A stretch of 64,000 bases of DNA from VRUE01 sp963712595 (lineage in GTDB: Bacteria; Actinomycetota; Thermoleophilia; Solirubrobacterales; 70-9). Location of the stretch: contig CAVQIM010000001.1 in the NCBI GenBank assembly GCA_963712595.1, forward strand, positions 186,001 through 250,000, in the 5' to 3' direction. Positions within the stretch are counted from its first letter, which is position 1. Each line of letters begins with the position of its first letter. Position numbers and translations under genes: made by a program. Under the pieces are notes generated by a model. It was not told the DNA's origin and made no database searches. It was given only the letters and a program-made list of their open reading frames with translations. Shown piece after piece: positions 49,245 through 58,338 of this stretch.

Positions 49245-50912
49245 ACTCGTCATTTGCCCCTCCGTAACATCCTCGGGCAGCTCCGCCCCCTCGGCCGGGC
49301 GCTCGCCGGCGTGGCGCGCGGCCGCTCCGACGAACTCGCGGAAGAGCGGCTCCGGCCGGTTCGGCCGCGAGTTGAACTCGGGGTGGAACTGAGAGGCGAC
49401 GAAGAACGGGTGGTCCGGCAGCTCGACCATCTCGACCAGGCGCTCGTCGGGCGAAGTACCACCGCAGACCATCCCCTCGTCCTCGAGCCGGCGCCGCAGC
49501 TGGTTGTTGACCTCGTAGCGGTGGCGGTGACGCTTGTAGATCACGGCCTCGCCGAAGATCTCGCGCGCCCGCGTCCCCTCGTGCAGCTTCACCGGGTCGG
49601 CGCCGAGCCGCATCGTGCCGCCCATCTCGGAGACTTCCTTCTGCTCCGGCAGGAGGTCGACCACCGGGAACGGCGTCTCCGGATCGAACTCGGCAGAGTT
49701 GGCGCCCTCCAGCCCGACCACGGTGCGGGCGAACTCGACCACCGCGATCTGCATCCCGAGGCAGATCCCCAGGTAGGGGATCGAGCGTTCGCGGGCGATC
49801 CGGGCAGCCGCCACCTTGCCCTCGATCCCGCGCTCGCCAAAGCCGCCGGGGATGAGGATGCCGTCGGCGCCCTCGAGGCGCTCCGGCTGGAAGTCCTCGG
49901 AGTCGACCAACTCCACCTCGACTTTCACCCCGTGGTGGATGCCACCGTGCTCGATCGCCTCGATCACCGACTTGTAGGCGTCGGCTAGCTGCACGTACTT
50001 GCCGACCAAGGCGATCCGCACCTTGCCCTCGGCTCCGTCGGCGCGTTTCACCATTGCCTCCCATTCGGCCAGGTCGGGCGGTGGGCCCTCCATGCCGAAG
50101 TGGTCGAGCACCAGGTCGTCGACGCCCTCGGCGCGGAAGACGAGCGGCACCTTGTAGATGTTGTCGACGTCGTTGGCGGAGATCACCGCGTCGACCGGCA
50201 GGCTGGCGAACAGCGCGATCTTCTCGCGGATCTCGCGATCCAAACGGCCCTCCGCGCGGCAGACCAGAGCATGCGGCTGGATCCCGATCCGGCGCAGCTC
50301 GTTGACCGAGTGCTGGGTCGGCTTCGTCTTCAGCTCGCCGGCGTGGCCGACGTAGGGGACCAGCGTCAGGTGGACGAACATCGAGCGCTTCGGCCCGAGG
50401 TCGGTATAGAGCTGGCGGATCGACTCGAGGAAGGGCAGCGACTCGATGTCGCCGACGGTGCCGCCGATCTCGGTGATCACGAAGTCGACCGACTGCGACT
50501 CGGCGACGATCAGGATGCGGTTCTTGATCTCGTTGGTGATGTGCGGGATCACCTGCACCGTGGCGCCGAGGTAATCGCCGCGGCGCTCGCGGTTGATCAC
50601 CGAGTTGTAGACGGCGCCCGCCGTGACGTTGGAGGCGCGCGAGGTGTTCTCGTCGGTGAAGCGCTCGTAGTGACCGAGGTCGAGGTCGGTCTCGGCGCCG
50701 TCCTCGGTGACGAAGACCTCGCCGTGCTGGAACGGGCTCATCGTCCCCGGGTCGACGTTGATGTAGGGGTCGAACTTCTGCAGCTGGACCCGGAAGCCGC
50801 GCGAGACGAGAAGGCGGCCGATCGAGGCGGCGGCGATCCCCTTGCCGAGGGCCGAGACGACCCCGCCAGTGACGAAGATGAAGCGGGTGTCTCCTTGCGA
50901 GGGCCTGCTCAT
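49230..50912 (-). CDS. pyrG: CTP synthase
   Basis: PyrG aminates UTP to CTP with glutamine. The 560-residue protein has the synthetase domain (FVTGGVVSALGKG with the ATP loop, QKFDPYINVDPGTMSPFQHGE, DLDLGHYERF) and a C-terminal glutaminase domain (IPGGFGERG, LGICLGMQ with the nucleophile Cys, and SQFHPEFNSRP with His-Glu). A short acidic tail follows. ATG at 50912 overlaps the next upstream gene by 4 bases. Confidence 0.97.
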   Translation of the reverse strand: MSRPSQGDTRFIFVTGGVVSALGKGIAAASIGRLLVSRGFRVQLQKFDPYINVDPGTMSPFQHGEVFVTEDGAETDLDLGHYERFTDENTSRASNVTAGAVYNSVINRERRGDYLGATVQVIPHITNEIKNRILIVAESQSVDFVITEIGGTVGDIESLPFLESIRQLYTDLGPKRSMFVHLTLVPYVGHAGELKTKPTQHSVNELRRIGIQPHALVCRAEGRLDREIREKIALFASLPVDAVISANDVDNIYKVPLVFRAEGVDDLVLDHFGMEGPPPDLAEWEAMVKRADGAEGKVRIALVGKYVQLADAYKSVIEAIEHGGIHHGVKVEVELVDSEDFQPERLEGADGILIPGGFGERGIEGKVAAARIARERSIPYLGICLGMQIAVVEFARTVVGLEGANSAEFDPETPFPVVDLLPEQKEVSEMGGTMRLGADPVKLHEGTRAREIFGEAVIYKRHRHRYEVNNQLRRRLEDEGMVCGGTSPDERLVEMVELPDHPFFVASQFHPEFNSRPNRPEPLFREFVGAAARHAGERPAEGAELPEDVTEGQMTSPRRR

Positions 50913-51745
50913 GCTCTGCCGAGCGAGTCTAGCCAGCGCAGTGGCGGAAGCGAATCGATCGCCGCCGAGATCGAACGCAACTCTCCGTAAATGGTCAATC
51001 CGGCGACCACCGCGAGGGCGATCAGACGCGCGTCGGCGCCCAGTGTCGTCAGCAGCCAGACGCCGGCGATCGCACCGACCAGGTTCGAGCCGGTGTCGCC
51101 CAGCATCGCCCGCTCACGCAGGGTGAACCAAGCGCCGACCAGGACCGGCCCGGCGAAGACGCCGAGCAGCTCGATCGGGTCGATCGTCCAAGCGCCGAGG
51201 CAGAGCCCGGCACCGAGCAGCGCCAGCCCCTTCTCCGTCCGCCCCGGTCGCAGGTCGAGCAGGTTGAAGAGGTTGGTGGCGAGGATCAGCAGCGCCACGT
51301 CGGCGAGGTAGCGCCAGGACTCCAGGCCACGCCCGGAGACGACGTAGGCCGCGAGTGCCAGCGCGCCCAGCGCCTTCACCGCCCCGGTCGAGAGGCTGCC
51401 GGAGCGCAGCGCCCGGGCATGACCCCGCCAGCCGCGGGGGGCGCCAGCCGCCTCGCCCCGCCCCAGCGCGTCGTCGAGGAAGCCGAGAAAGGCGATCCCG
51501 AGCAGGTACGGCATCCAGCGACGCAGCTCCGGGGCGAGCAGCTCGAGGTCGGCGCGGTCGTTGAGGAAGGCGAGCGGGGCCAGGGCGACCAGCGCCGCCG
51601 CACCCAGCACCGCGCCGAGCGGGAAGGCGAGACGAGCGCCGCGGTAGTTCTCCCGCACCAGGCCGGCGTCTAGAAGGCCCCGCACGCCCGCGGGCACGAC
51701 CAGCAGCGCCACCCCAATCGCGACCGGGAAGCCGACCCAGGTCAT
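50909..51745 (-). CDS. MraY/WecA-like polyprenyl-phosphate glycosyl-1-phosphate transferase
   Basis: The 278-residue membrane protein has about eight or nine spans and the PNPT signature: LGFLDDALG (Asp-Asp metal site), ATNLFNLLDLRPG (N..N..D) and AMLGDTGSN. Such enzymes move a sugar phosphate from UDP-sugar to undecaprenyl phosphate to begin wall-polymer synthesis. It is too divergent to be called MraY. Start ATG at 51745. The neighbouring steA/mctB genes also concern the envelope. Confidence 0.83.
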   Translation of the reverse strand: MTWVGFPVAIGVALLVVPAGVRGLLDAGLVRENYRGARLAFPLGAVLGAAALVALAPLAFLNDRADLELLAPELRRWMPYLLGIAFLGFLDDALGRGEAAGAPRGWRGHARALRSGSLSTGAVKALGALALAAYVVSGRGLESWRYLADVALLILATNLFNLLDLRPGRTEKGLALLGAGLCLGAWTIDPIELLGVFAGPVLVGAWFTLRERAMLGDTGSNLVGAIAGVWLLTTLGADARLIALAVVAGLTIYGELRSISAAIDSLPPLRWLDSLGRA

Positions 51746-51818
51746 CGAGCACCCGTTTGCTCGCGCCCCGACCGCCCCGGATTCGAACCACCGGAGATCA
51801 CCGTGACGGTCGGGGCGC

Positions 51819-52694
51819 TCACGGGCGCGACCCCGCCGGCGGCAGCAGGTCCGGAAGCAGGCGATCCGCCGAGCCCTTGACCCCGAAGCTGCCCTCGGCG
51901 CCGAGCAGGGCGAAAACCGTCGCCACTTTGCCTGCAGCCGCCTCGACGTCGTCGACGCTGGAGAGGTCGTTGCCGCCGAAGAAGGAGATCGAGGACGGCT
52001 CGGCGGTCGAGGTCTCGACCCCTACCGCCGGCGTGCGGGTGCCGGTGATGCCGCTCATCAGCGCCGCTTCCAGCTGACCGGCGGTGGAGCGCTGTACCGG
52101 CCCCATGTCCTCCGGTTGCTGGCGGACGACGATGACGCCGTCGAGGGCGCCGAAGTTGCCGCTGGCGCGCGAGAAGAGGTGGCTGCGCACCCGTTCGAAC
52201 AGGGTGCCGCCACGGACGAGCTGACGCCCGACACCGGTGCCGAAGGTGGTCAGCGCGTCGGAGTCGCGTGCGATCTCGGCGAAGCGGGTTTTCGAGAGAT
52301 CGTCTGAGAGCGCCTGCAGATCGACGGGCTCGCGCACCACCCCGACGCCGACCAGCCGCGCCCCGGTTGGGCCCAGCGCATCCTCGATCGCCCCCGAGGC
52401 GTCCCCCGGAAGGTCGCCAAGAGCGACGACGCCGATCCGCCGGCCGGCGAGCCGACCCCGGACCAGAGCGGGGTAGACGCGGCTGGCGAATTCGTCGGAG
52501 CGGGCGAGCCGCCCGTTCAACTCGTCGGCCCGGTCGCGCGCGTCCTGGAGGTTGCCGGTGAGGCTGTGCTCGAGGTCCCTGCGCGTATTGGTCAGGGCGT
52601 CGCCGCCGAACTCGGCGCCGATCAGGATGCCGATCGCGAGGGCGAGGAAGACCGCGACCAGCGAGGTCGCGTGGTATCGGGCGCTGTAACCCAT
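51819..52694 (-). CDS. MctB-like envelope protein (DUF3186, copper transporter family)
   Basis: Homologues in Mycobacterium (MctB) are outer-envelope proteins linked to copper efflux. The 291-residue protein has the family's start YSARYHATSLVAVFLALAIGILIGAEFGGD (one N-terminal span), a coiled-coil (LQDARDRADELNGRLARSDEFA) and a periplasmic domain. ATG at 52694. It lies between steA and the MraY-like gene, as in the conserved actinobacterial block. The copper role is inferred from the homologue's name; no metal motif is obvious. Confidence 0.83.
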   Translation of the reverse strand: MGYSARYHATSLVAVFLALAIGILIGAEFGGDALTNTRRDLEHSLTGNLQDARDRADELNGRLARSDEFASRVYPALVRGRLAGRRIGVVALGDLPGDASGAIEDALGPTGARLVGVGVVREPVDLQALSDDLSKTRFAEIARDSDALTTFGTGVGRQLVRGGTLFERVRSHLFSRASGNFGALDGVIVVRQQPEDMGPVQRSTAGQLEAALMSGITGTRTPAVGVETSTAEPSSISFFGGNDLSSVDDVEAAAGKVATVFALLGAEGSFGVKGSADRLLPDLLPPAGSRP

Positions 52695-52728
52695 CGGCGG
52701 GCAGGCTAGATGCTGGCCGGCGACCCCG

Positions 52729-53919
52729 CTACAGGCCGAGCCAGATCCGGATCTTCAGCCAGACCAGCTGGACGAGGTCGTTGAGGGCCGGCGAGGTGAT
52801 CACGACTATCGCCAGCAGGATCGCGAAGGCGGCGAGGAAGAGGACCAGCGGCCCGAACGGAGAGCTAGGGTTGTAGAGGCGGCTGACGCCCTTGGCGTCG
52901 ACCAGCTTCTCGCCGATCCGCAGCCGGGTGAGGAAGGTCGAGGACATACCGCCGCGCTTGCGGTCGAGGAACTCGATCAGGTTGAAGTGGGCGCCGACGC
53001 TGACGATCAGCGTCGCGCCCTTCTCGTAGGCCATCAGCATCGCCACGTCCTCGCTGGTGCCGGCCGCCGGCAGCAGGGTGTGGTCGAGCCCGAGGTCGAG
53101 CAGGCGCTGGCGACCTGGGGCACGGCCGTCGGGATACGCGTGGACGATCAGCTCGGCGCCGCAGCGCAGCGCCTCGTCCCCGGCCGAGTCCATGTCGCCG
53201 AGGATCAGGTCGGGTTTCATCCCCGCCTCCAGCACGCCGTCGGCGGCGCCGTCGACGGCGACGACGAGGGGGCGCACGTCGCGGATGTAGGCGCGCAGGG
53301 CCTTGAGATCGCGGCGATGGCGCTCGCCGCGGACGACGATCAGCACGTGGCGGTCGCGGAAGGATGCGCGGGTCGGCGGGAACTCGATGCTGCCGGTGAG
53401 CAGGTCGGTCTCCTGGCGCACGTGGGCGACCGTGTTCTCGGCGAACTCGGCGAGCGCCTCGTCGACCCGTTCGCGCTGCTGGTCGAGCTGGCGCTCGAGC
53501 TCGATCACGCCGAGCACGCGGCCCCGCACGACCTCGTGCTCGCCACGCAGCACGGCGCCGCCGTCGATCCTCACCGGATCGCCGTCGCCGAGCAGCTCGA
53601 AGGGATCGCCCTCACCGACGTCGAGCAGCGCGATCCCGGCCCGGGCGAGCAGCAGGGGCCCGGCGTTCGGGTAGCGCCCGTTGGACGACGGCGAGGCGTT
53701 GATCACCGCACGGACGCCGGTGGCGATCAGCTCCTCGGCCGCGATCCGGTCGATGTTGAGGTGGTCGATGACCGCGACGTCGCCCGGGCCGAGCCGCTTG
53801 ACCAATCGCTTGGTGCGGCGGCCGAGCCGAGCCGTCCCTTCGATCGCCGAGTCAGCGGAGGCGCCGTTGCGGCGTGAGAGCAGCGCAGGGATACGACGGC
53901 GACTGGCTGCGGTGGCCAC
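52729..53919 (-). CDS. steA: SteA-like cytokinetic-ring protein
   Basis: SteA in corynebacteria works with SteB in septal wall cleavage. The 396-residue protein has an N-terminal domain (GDVAVIDHLNIDRIAAEELIATGVRAVINASPSSNGRYPN), a thiamin-pyrophosphokinase-like middle (VDGAADGVLEAGMKPDLILGDMDSAGDEAL) and a C-terminal span (FGPLVLFLAAFAILLAIVVIT). Start ATG at 53919. Its place beside mctB and recN is conserved in actinobacteria. Confidence 0.88.
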   Translation of the reverse strand: MATAASRRRIPALLSRRNGASADSAIEGTARLGRRTKRLVKRLGPGDVAVIDHLNIDRIAAEELIATGVRAVINASPSSNGRYPNAGPLLLARAGIALLDVGEGDPFELLGDGDPVRIDGGAVLRGEHEVVRGRVLGVIELERQLDQQRERVDEALAEFAENTVAHVRQETDLLTGSIEFPPTRASFRDRHVLIVVRGERHRRDLKALRAYIRDVRPLVVAVDGAADGVLEAGMKPDLILGDMDSAGDEALRCGAELIVHAYPDGRAPGRQRLLDLGLDHTLLPAAGTSEDVAMLMAYEKGATLIVSVGAHFNLIEFLDRKRGGMSSTFLTRLRIGEKLVDAKGVSRLYNPSSPFGPLVLFLAAFAILLAIVVITSPALNDLVQLVWLKIRIWLGL

Positions 53920-53975
53920 CGGAGCAGGTTAACCGGCCTGGCAAGCGCTTCAAGCCCATGCCGCAAGACGTTGGC

Positions 53976-55658
53976 TCAGGCGGCGGCGAGCAGCTCCCGG
54001 GCGTGGCGCGTGGCAGCCTCGTCGGAGCGCTCGCCGCCGAGCATGCGGCGGATCTCCTCGACCACACCCTCGCGGTCGAGGCAGCGAACCGTTGCCGTCG
54101 CCCGCTCGCCGCTGACGTCCTTCTCCAGGGTGAAATGCGTGGCGGCCAGCGAGGCGACCTGGGGCAGGTGAGTGATGCAGAGAACCTGGTGCCCCTCGCC
54201 CAGTGCCCGCAATCGCTCGCCGACCGCGCGAGCGGTATTGCCGCCCACCCCGGCGTCGATCTCGTCGAAGACGAGCGTCGCCGCCCCCCCGCCACCGCCG
54301 AGGCTGCTCAGGGCGAGCATCACCCGCGAGAGCTCGCCGCCGGAGGCGGCGTCCTGCAACGGCGCCGGCTCCAGGCCCGGGTTCGGCGCCAGCCGCAGCT
54401 CGACCGTCTCGGACCCGAGCGCGCCGAAGCCATGTGGATGGGGATCTAGCGAGACCTCGAGGCGGGCCCCCGGCATCGCCAGGCGGACCAGCTCCTCGGC
54501 GACCTCGTGCTGCAGAGGCGCGGCGGCCTCGGCGCGGGCCTTGCTGAGCTCGGTGGCGAGCTTGGCGCGACTTGCCTCCGCCTCCGCCAGCGCGGCCTCT
54601 GCCTCCACCTCGCGCTGCTCGGCACCCTCCAGGCGGCCGATCTCCGCCCGGCAGTGCTCGGCGTGGGCAAGCACCGACTCGATGCTGCCGCCGTGCTTGC
54701 GCTGCAGCCGATCGAGCGCCTCGAGGCGCTCCTCGATCAGGGCGAGCCGACCGGGGTCGGCCTCGAGCCCGTCGAGGTAAGAGCGCAACTCGGCGGCCAC
54801 ATCGCCGAGCTCGATCGCCACCGCGCTGAGCCGCTCCGAGAGGGCGTCGAGGCCGGCGTCGACCCCAGCGGCAGCCTGAAGCAGAGCTTCGGCTCGCGCC
54901 AGCTCGCCAACCGCTCCGCCGCCTTCCTCCTCGGCGCCGATCGCCGCCGCCTGTGCGGCGGTGGCGGCCTCGCGCAGCCCCTCGGCGTGCCCCAGCCGCT
55001 CGCGCTCGGAGCCGAGCTCGGCCAACTCGGCCGGATCGGGCGCAACCGCCTCGATCTCCGACAGCTCGTAACGGTGGAGATCGAGGTCGCGCTCGCGTGC
55101 GCCCTCGCGCTCGCGCAGCTCGGCCAGCTCGGCCCCCAACCGCAGGCACTCCCGGTGGGCCTCGGCGTAGCTATCTCGCAGCTTCAATTGCGCAGCGCCG
55201 GCAAAGCCGTCCAGCACGTCGGCCTGCGCGGAGGAGATCGTCAGCCTGCGGTGCTCGTGCTGGCCGAAGAAGGCGAGCAGCCGCCCGCCGAGCAGCTTCA
55301 GGTCGGCGGCGCTGGCGGTGCGACCGCCGACGAAGGCGCTCGTCCGCCCGCCTGCCGTGACTCGGCGGCCGAGCACCACCTCGTCGGCGCCCTGCGGCAA
55401 GCGCTCGGCGAGCTCGGCCATCTCGGGCTCCTCGAGCAGCCCCTTGGGCAGATCGAAGACCCCCTCGACCCAGGCCTCCTCGGCCCCGGGCCGGACGATC
55501 TGCGGGCGCGCTTTGCCGCCCATCAAGAGGTCGAGCGAGTGGGCGAGGACGGTCTTCCCCGCCCCCGTCTCCCCCGTGATCGCGTTCAGCCCCTCCCCGA
55601 GCCGCAGCTCAGCCCGCTCGATCAGCAGCAGGTTCTCGATCCGCAGCTCTCTAAGCAC
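53976..55658 (-). CDS. recN: DNA repair protein RecN
   Basis: RecN is an SMC-like ATPase recruited to double-strand breaks. The 560-residue protein has Walker A ITGETGAGKTVLAHSL (about 27-42), two long coiled-coil arms rich in A, E and L with a central hinge, the ABC signature ASGGELSRVMLAL and Walker B LVFDEIDAGVGG, ending with the H-loop ITHLPQVA. The start ATG at 55658 gives MLRELRIENL. Length and motifs are normal. Confidence 0.95.
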   Translation of the reverse strand: MLRELRIENLLLIERAELRLGEGLNAITGETGAGKTVLAHSLDLLMGGKARPQIVRPGAEEAWVEGVFDLPKGLLEEPEMAELAERLPQGADEVVLGRRVTAGGRTSAFVGGRTASAADLKLLGGRLLAFFGQHEHRRLTISSAQADVLDGFAGAAQLKLRDSYAEAHRECLRLGAELAELREREGARERDLDLHRYELSEIEAVAPDPAELAELGSERERLGHAEGLREAATAAQAAAIGAEEEGGGAVGELARAEALLQAAAGVDAGLDALSERLSAVAIELGDVAAELRSYLDGLEADPGRLALIEERLEALDRLQRKHGGSIESVLAHAEHCRAEIGRLEGAEQREVEAEAALAEAEASRAKLATELSKARAEAAAPLQHEVAEELVRLAMPGARLEVSLDPHPHGFGALGSETVELRLAPNPGLEPAPLQDAASGGELSRVMLALSSLGGGGGAATLVFDEIDAGVGGNTARAVGERLRALGEGHQVLCITHLPQVASLAATHFTLEKDVSGERATATVRCLDREGVVEEIRRMLGGERSDEAATRHARELLAAA

Positions 55659-55700
55659 AGCCTCTTAGTACCACCGGAGGCGGATCGACTTAGGGTCCGG

Positions 55701-55810
55701 CGGGGATGTGGGCAGGGGTTCCGCTCAACTTTTTCGGTGAAACGGAGATGGTCGTCCGCATTCCACTCGACGAAAAAGTACAAGCCGCTCCACCCCTGCC
55801 CACATCCCCG
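55701..55810. repeat. REPIN-like palindrome, copy 2
   Basis: CGGGGATGTGGGCAGGGGT (55701-55719) pairs perfectly over 19 bases with 55792-55810. The inner arms ACTTTTTCG (55728-55736) and CGAAAAAGT (55771-55779) pair perfectly. The unequal boxes TCCGCTCA and TACAAGCCGCTCC match those of the copy at 44215-44330 in the opposite orientation. The centre is unrelated. It lies between the MFS exporter and recN. Confidence 0.8.
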
Positions 55811-55837
55811 AGGGCGCAAGCGGGACCCCTTGGACCG

Positions 55838-57364
55838 CTATGCCGGAGCGGGCTCAGTAGCTGCCGGGCTCTCGGATGAAGCTTGGACGAAGTCCCTGGA
55901 GCGGACCAGGAAGAAGCCGAGGGCGGCGCATACGAAGGAAAGGGTGGCGGCGATCAGGAGGATCTCGTTGAAGCCGGTGGTGAAGGCGACGGTGGAGGCG
56001 TGGGCGACTTCGGCGCGCGCTCCTGGAGGTGAGACGGCGATAGCGGCTTTCGAACCGCCTGAGGCGACCAGTTCCCCCAGGCCGGCGGGAGCGTGGGGCA
56101 GCAATTCGGTGAGCTTCGAGTCGACCCGCGACTGGAAGATGGCGCCGAGGGATGCGACGCCCGTGGCGATGCCGACCTGGCGAAAGGTGGTGTTGATCCC
56201 GGACCCCATCCCCGACTTCTCGACCGGCACGACGGCGATCGCCGCCTGGCCGATGCCGGGATTGGTGATGCCGATCCCGGCGCCAGCAACCAGGAAGCCC
56301 GCCAGCAGCGCGGTCCACTCCGAGTCGGCGTCGACACCGTGCATCAGGAACAGGCCAACGCCGACCGTGCCCAGGCCGACGCCGAGCAGGACCCGGATCG
56401 GGATCCGGTGCGAGAGCGTGCCGGCGATCGGCGAGGCAATGAAGGAGAGCACGGTCAGCGGCAGGAAGCGCAGGCCCGCCTCGAGCGGCGAAAAGCCAAG
56501 CACCCCCTGCATGTAGATCGTCAGGTAGAGGAACATCGCGAACATCCCGCCCGAGAGGCCGAAGGCGACCGCGGAGACGCCGTTGAAGGCGGGCTTGCGA
56601 AACAGGGACAGGTCGAGCATCGGGTGATCGCTTCGGACCTCGCATGCGATGAAGGAGGCCATGAGGAAGGCGGCAGCGCCCAACGAGAGGACGATCTCCG
56701 GGCTCCCCCAGCCCTCGGGATTGCCGCGGATCAAGCCGAAGATGAGGAAGAAGAGGGACAGCGAGAAGGTGACCAGGCCCGGTAGGTCGATCCGCTCGGG
56801 GTCCTGGGCGGCGACGTTCGCCAGCCGGCGCTCGGTCAGGGCGATCGCCAGCAGCCCGATCGGCACGTTGACGAAGAAGATCCACTCCCAGCCGAGGTGC
56901 TCGGTGATCACGCCGCCGACCAGCGGCCCGATCGCCACCGCGCCGCCGACGGTCGCTCCCCAGACGCCGAACGCGGTCGCCCGGTCCTTGCCGTGGAACT
57001 CCTGCCCGATCAGCGCCAGCGAGGTGGCGAACATGCCGGCGCCGCCGACACCCTGCAGGCCGCGAGCGAGGTTGAGCAGGGTGGGATCGCCGGCGATGCC
57101 GCAAAGGAACGAGGCGAAGGTGAAGATGCCGAACCCGATCGTGAAGACCCGGCGACGGCCGAGGCGATCTCCCAACGAGCCCGCCGTCAGCAGGAAGGCC
57201 GCAAGCGTCAGCGAGTAGGCATCGACGACCCACTGCAGGCTGGAGAGGCTGGCGCCCAGGTCGTCGCGAATGTCCGGCAGGGCGACGTTGACGACCGTGA
57301 TGTCCAGCAGCAGCATGAACGTCGCGATCGAGATCAGGACGAGGGTCCACCACTTCCGCTCCAT
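55838..57364 (-). CDS. MFS drug/H+ antiporter, DHA2 (14-span) family
   Basis: The 508-residue protein begins ERKWWTLVLISIATFMLLLDITVVNVALPDI, the typical EmrB/QacA start with motif D1. It has motif A GDRLGRRRV, motif B LARGLQGVGGAG and motif C-like GVWGATVGGAVAIGPLVGG, and about 14 spans in all. It probably exports drugs or similar compounds. ATG at 57364; the long upstream open frame is antisense to nadK. It interrupts the conserved nadK-recN pairing and is followed by the repeat at 55701. No regulator is adjacent. Confidence 0.92.
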   Translation of the reverse strand: MERKWWTLVLISIATFMLLLDITVVNVALPDIRDDLGASLSSLQWVVDAYSLTLAAFLLTAGSLGDRLGRRRVFTIGFGIFTFASFLCGIAGDPTLLNLARGLQGVGGAGMFATSLALIGQEFHGKDRATAFGVWGATVGGAVAIGPLVGGVITEHLGWEWIFFVNVPIGLLAIALTERRLANVAAQDPERIDLPGLVTFSLSLFFLIFGLIRGNPEGWGSPEIVLSLGAAAFLMASFIACEVRSDHPMLDLSLFRKPAFNGVSAVAFGLSGGMFAMFLYLTIYMQGVLGFSPLEAGLRFLPLTVLSFIASPIAGTLSHRIPIRVLLGVGLGTVGVGLFLMHGVDADSEWTALLAGFLVAGAGIGITNPGIGQAAIAVVPVEKSGMGSGINTTFRQVGIATGVASLGAIFQSRVDSKLTELLPHAPAGLGELVASGGSKAAIAVSPPGARAEVAHASTVAFTTGFNEILLIAATLSFVCAALGFFLVRSRDFVQASSESPAATEPAPA

Positions 57365-57396
57365 TAGTGCGCAGCCTAGAGAACCGTCGTCTTCGC

Positions 57397-57496
57397 CTGA
57401 GGACGTCCGACCAAGCAGATCAAGGACGCGTGAGCGAAGCGTGCTCTGCACGCGAGCGAGCGAGGACGCCGATACGCGCCGGCCAGCCGTCCTCAG
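57397..57496. repeat. 9-bp inverted repeat after nadK
   Basis: CTGAGGACG (57397-57405) recurs inverted as CGTCCTCAG (57488-57496), the latter spanning the nadK stop. The 82-base loop is rich in small GC palindromes (for example GCGTG and CACGC). It lies in the gap before the MFS gene and could be a terminator or an insertion scar. Confidence 0.4.
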
Positions 57497-58338
57497 ACGG
57501 CGAGGTGGCCGAACTTCTCGCGTATGCGGTGATAGAAGCTCGTCCCCGGCAGCTGAGCCAGGCGGCCGACGGCGTCGGCGAAGCGAACCTCCAGCGACGC
57601 GCCCGGGGCCAGCGTGCCCGTCAGCTCGCCGTCGACGGCGACGTCGACCGGCTCCCGCCCCGCCGCATTGCGGATTTCGAGCACGTCCGCGGGCGCTACG
57701 ACGAGGGCACGCGCGGTCAGCGAGTGGGGCGCGATGTAGCTGACGACGTAGCCCTTCACCCCCCAGGCGAGAATCGGGCCCTGGTTTGCGAGGTTGTAGC
57801 CGGTCGAGCCCGCGGGGGTCGCGGCGACGAGGCCGTCGCAGCGCACGTTTCCGACCTCCTCGCCGGCGATCCGGTAGCTCAGCTCGGCGACCCGGTCCTG
57901 CGGGCGGCGGCTGAAGCTGACGTCGTTGAAGCAGAAGCGCTCCTCGCCGGCGACGGCGACCTCGAGCGCGGGCAGGTCGATCGTCTCGGTCTCTCCCGCC
58001 AGCGCCCGGCGGATCCCCTGCTCCGCATCGGCGCGCTCGACCGCGGCGAGGAAGCCGACTGTGCCGAAGTTGACGCCGAAGACGGGGACGCCGGTGCGGG
58101 CGAAGCTGCGCAGCGCGTAGAGGATCGAGCCGTCGCCGCCGAGGACGAGGCAGAGATCGGGCTGCGAAGGCAGCGAGGCAACCTCCTCGATCCCGCTGCC
58201 GGCCTCGCCGTGCTTGGCCAGCTCCTGGCCGGTCGCGACGAGGCGCCAGCCGGCATCGGCAGCGACGGCGGTGGCTGTCGCCACCGCCTCGGTCGCCGTC
58301 GGCGGGTGCGAGTGGGTGATCAGGGCAGCGGTCTTCAT
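57493..58338 (-). CDS. nadK: NAD kinase
   Basis: NadK makes NADP from NAD with ATP or polyphosphate. From ATG at 58338 the protein has 281 residues, with GGDGS (67-71), FGVNFGTVGFL, VRCDGLVAATPAGSTGYNLANQGP and APHSLTARALVV. It overlaps tlyA by 4 bases (ATGA). The start is fixed by that overlap. Length and motifs are normal. Confidence 0.96.
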   Translation of the reverse strand: MKTAALITHSHPPTATEAVATATAVAADAGWRLVATGQELAKHGEAGSGIEEVASLPSQPDLCLVLGGDGSILYALRSFARTGVPVFGVNFGTVGFLAAVERADAEQGIRRALAGETETIDLPALEVAVAGEERFCFNDVSFSRRPQDRVAELSYRIAGEEVGNVRCDGLVAATPAGSTGYNLANQGPILAWGVKGYVVSYIAPHSLTARALVVAPADVLEIRNAAGREPVDVAVDGELTGTLAPGASLEVRFADAVGRLAQLPGTSFYHRIREKFGHLAV

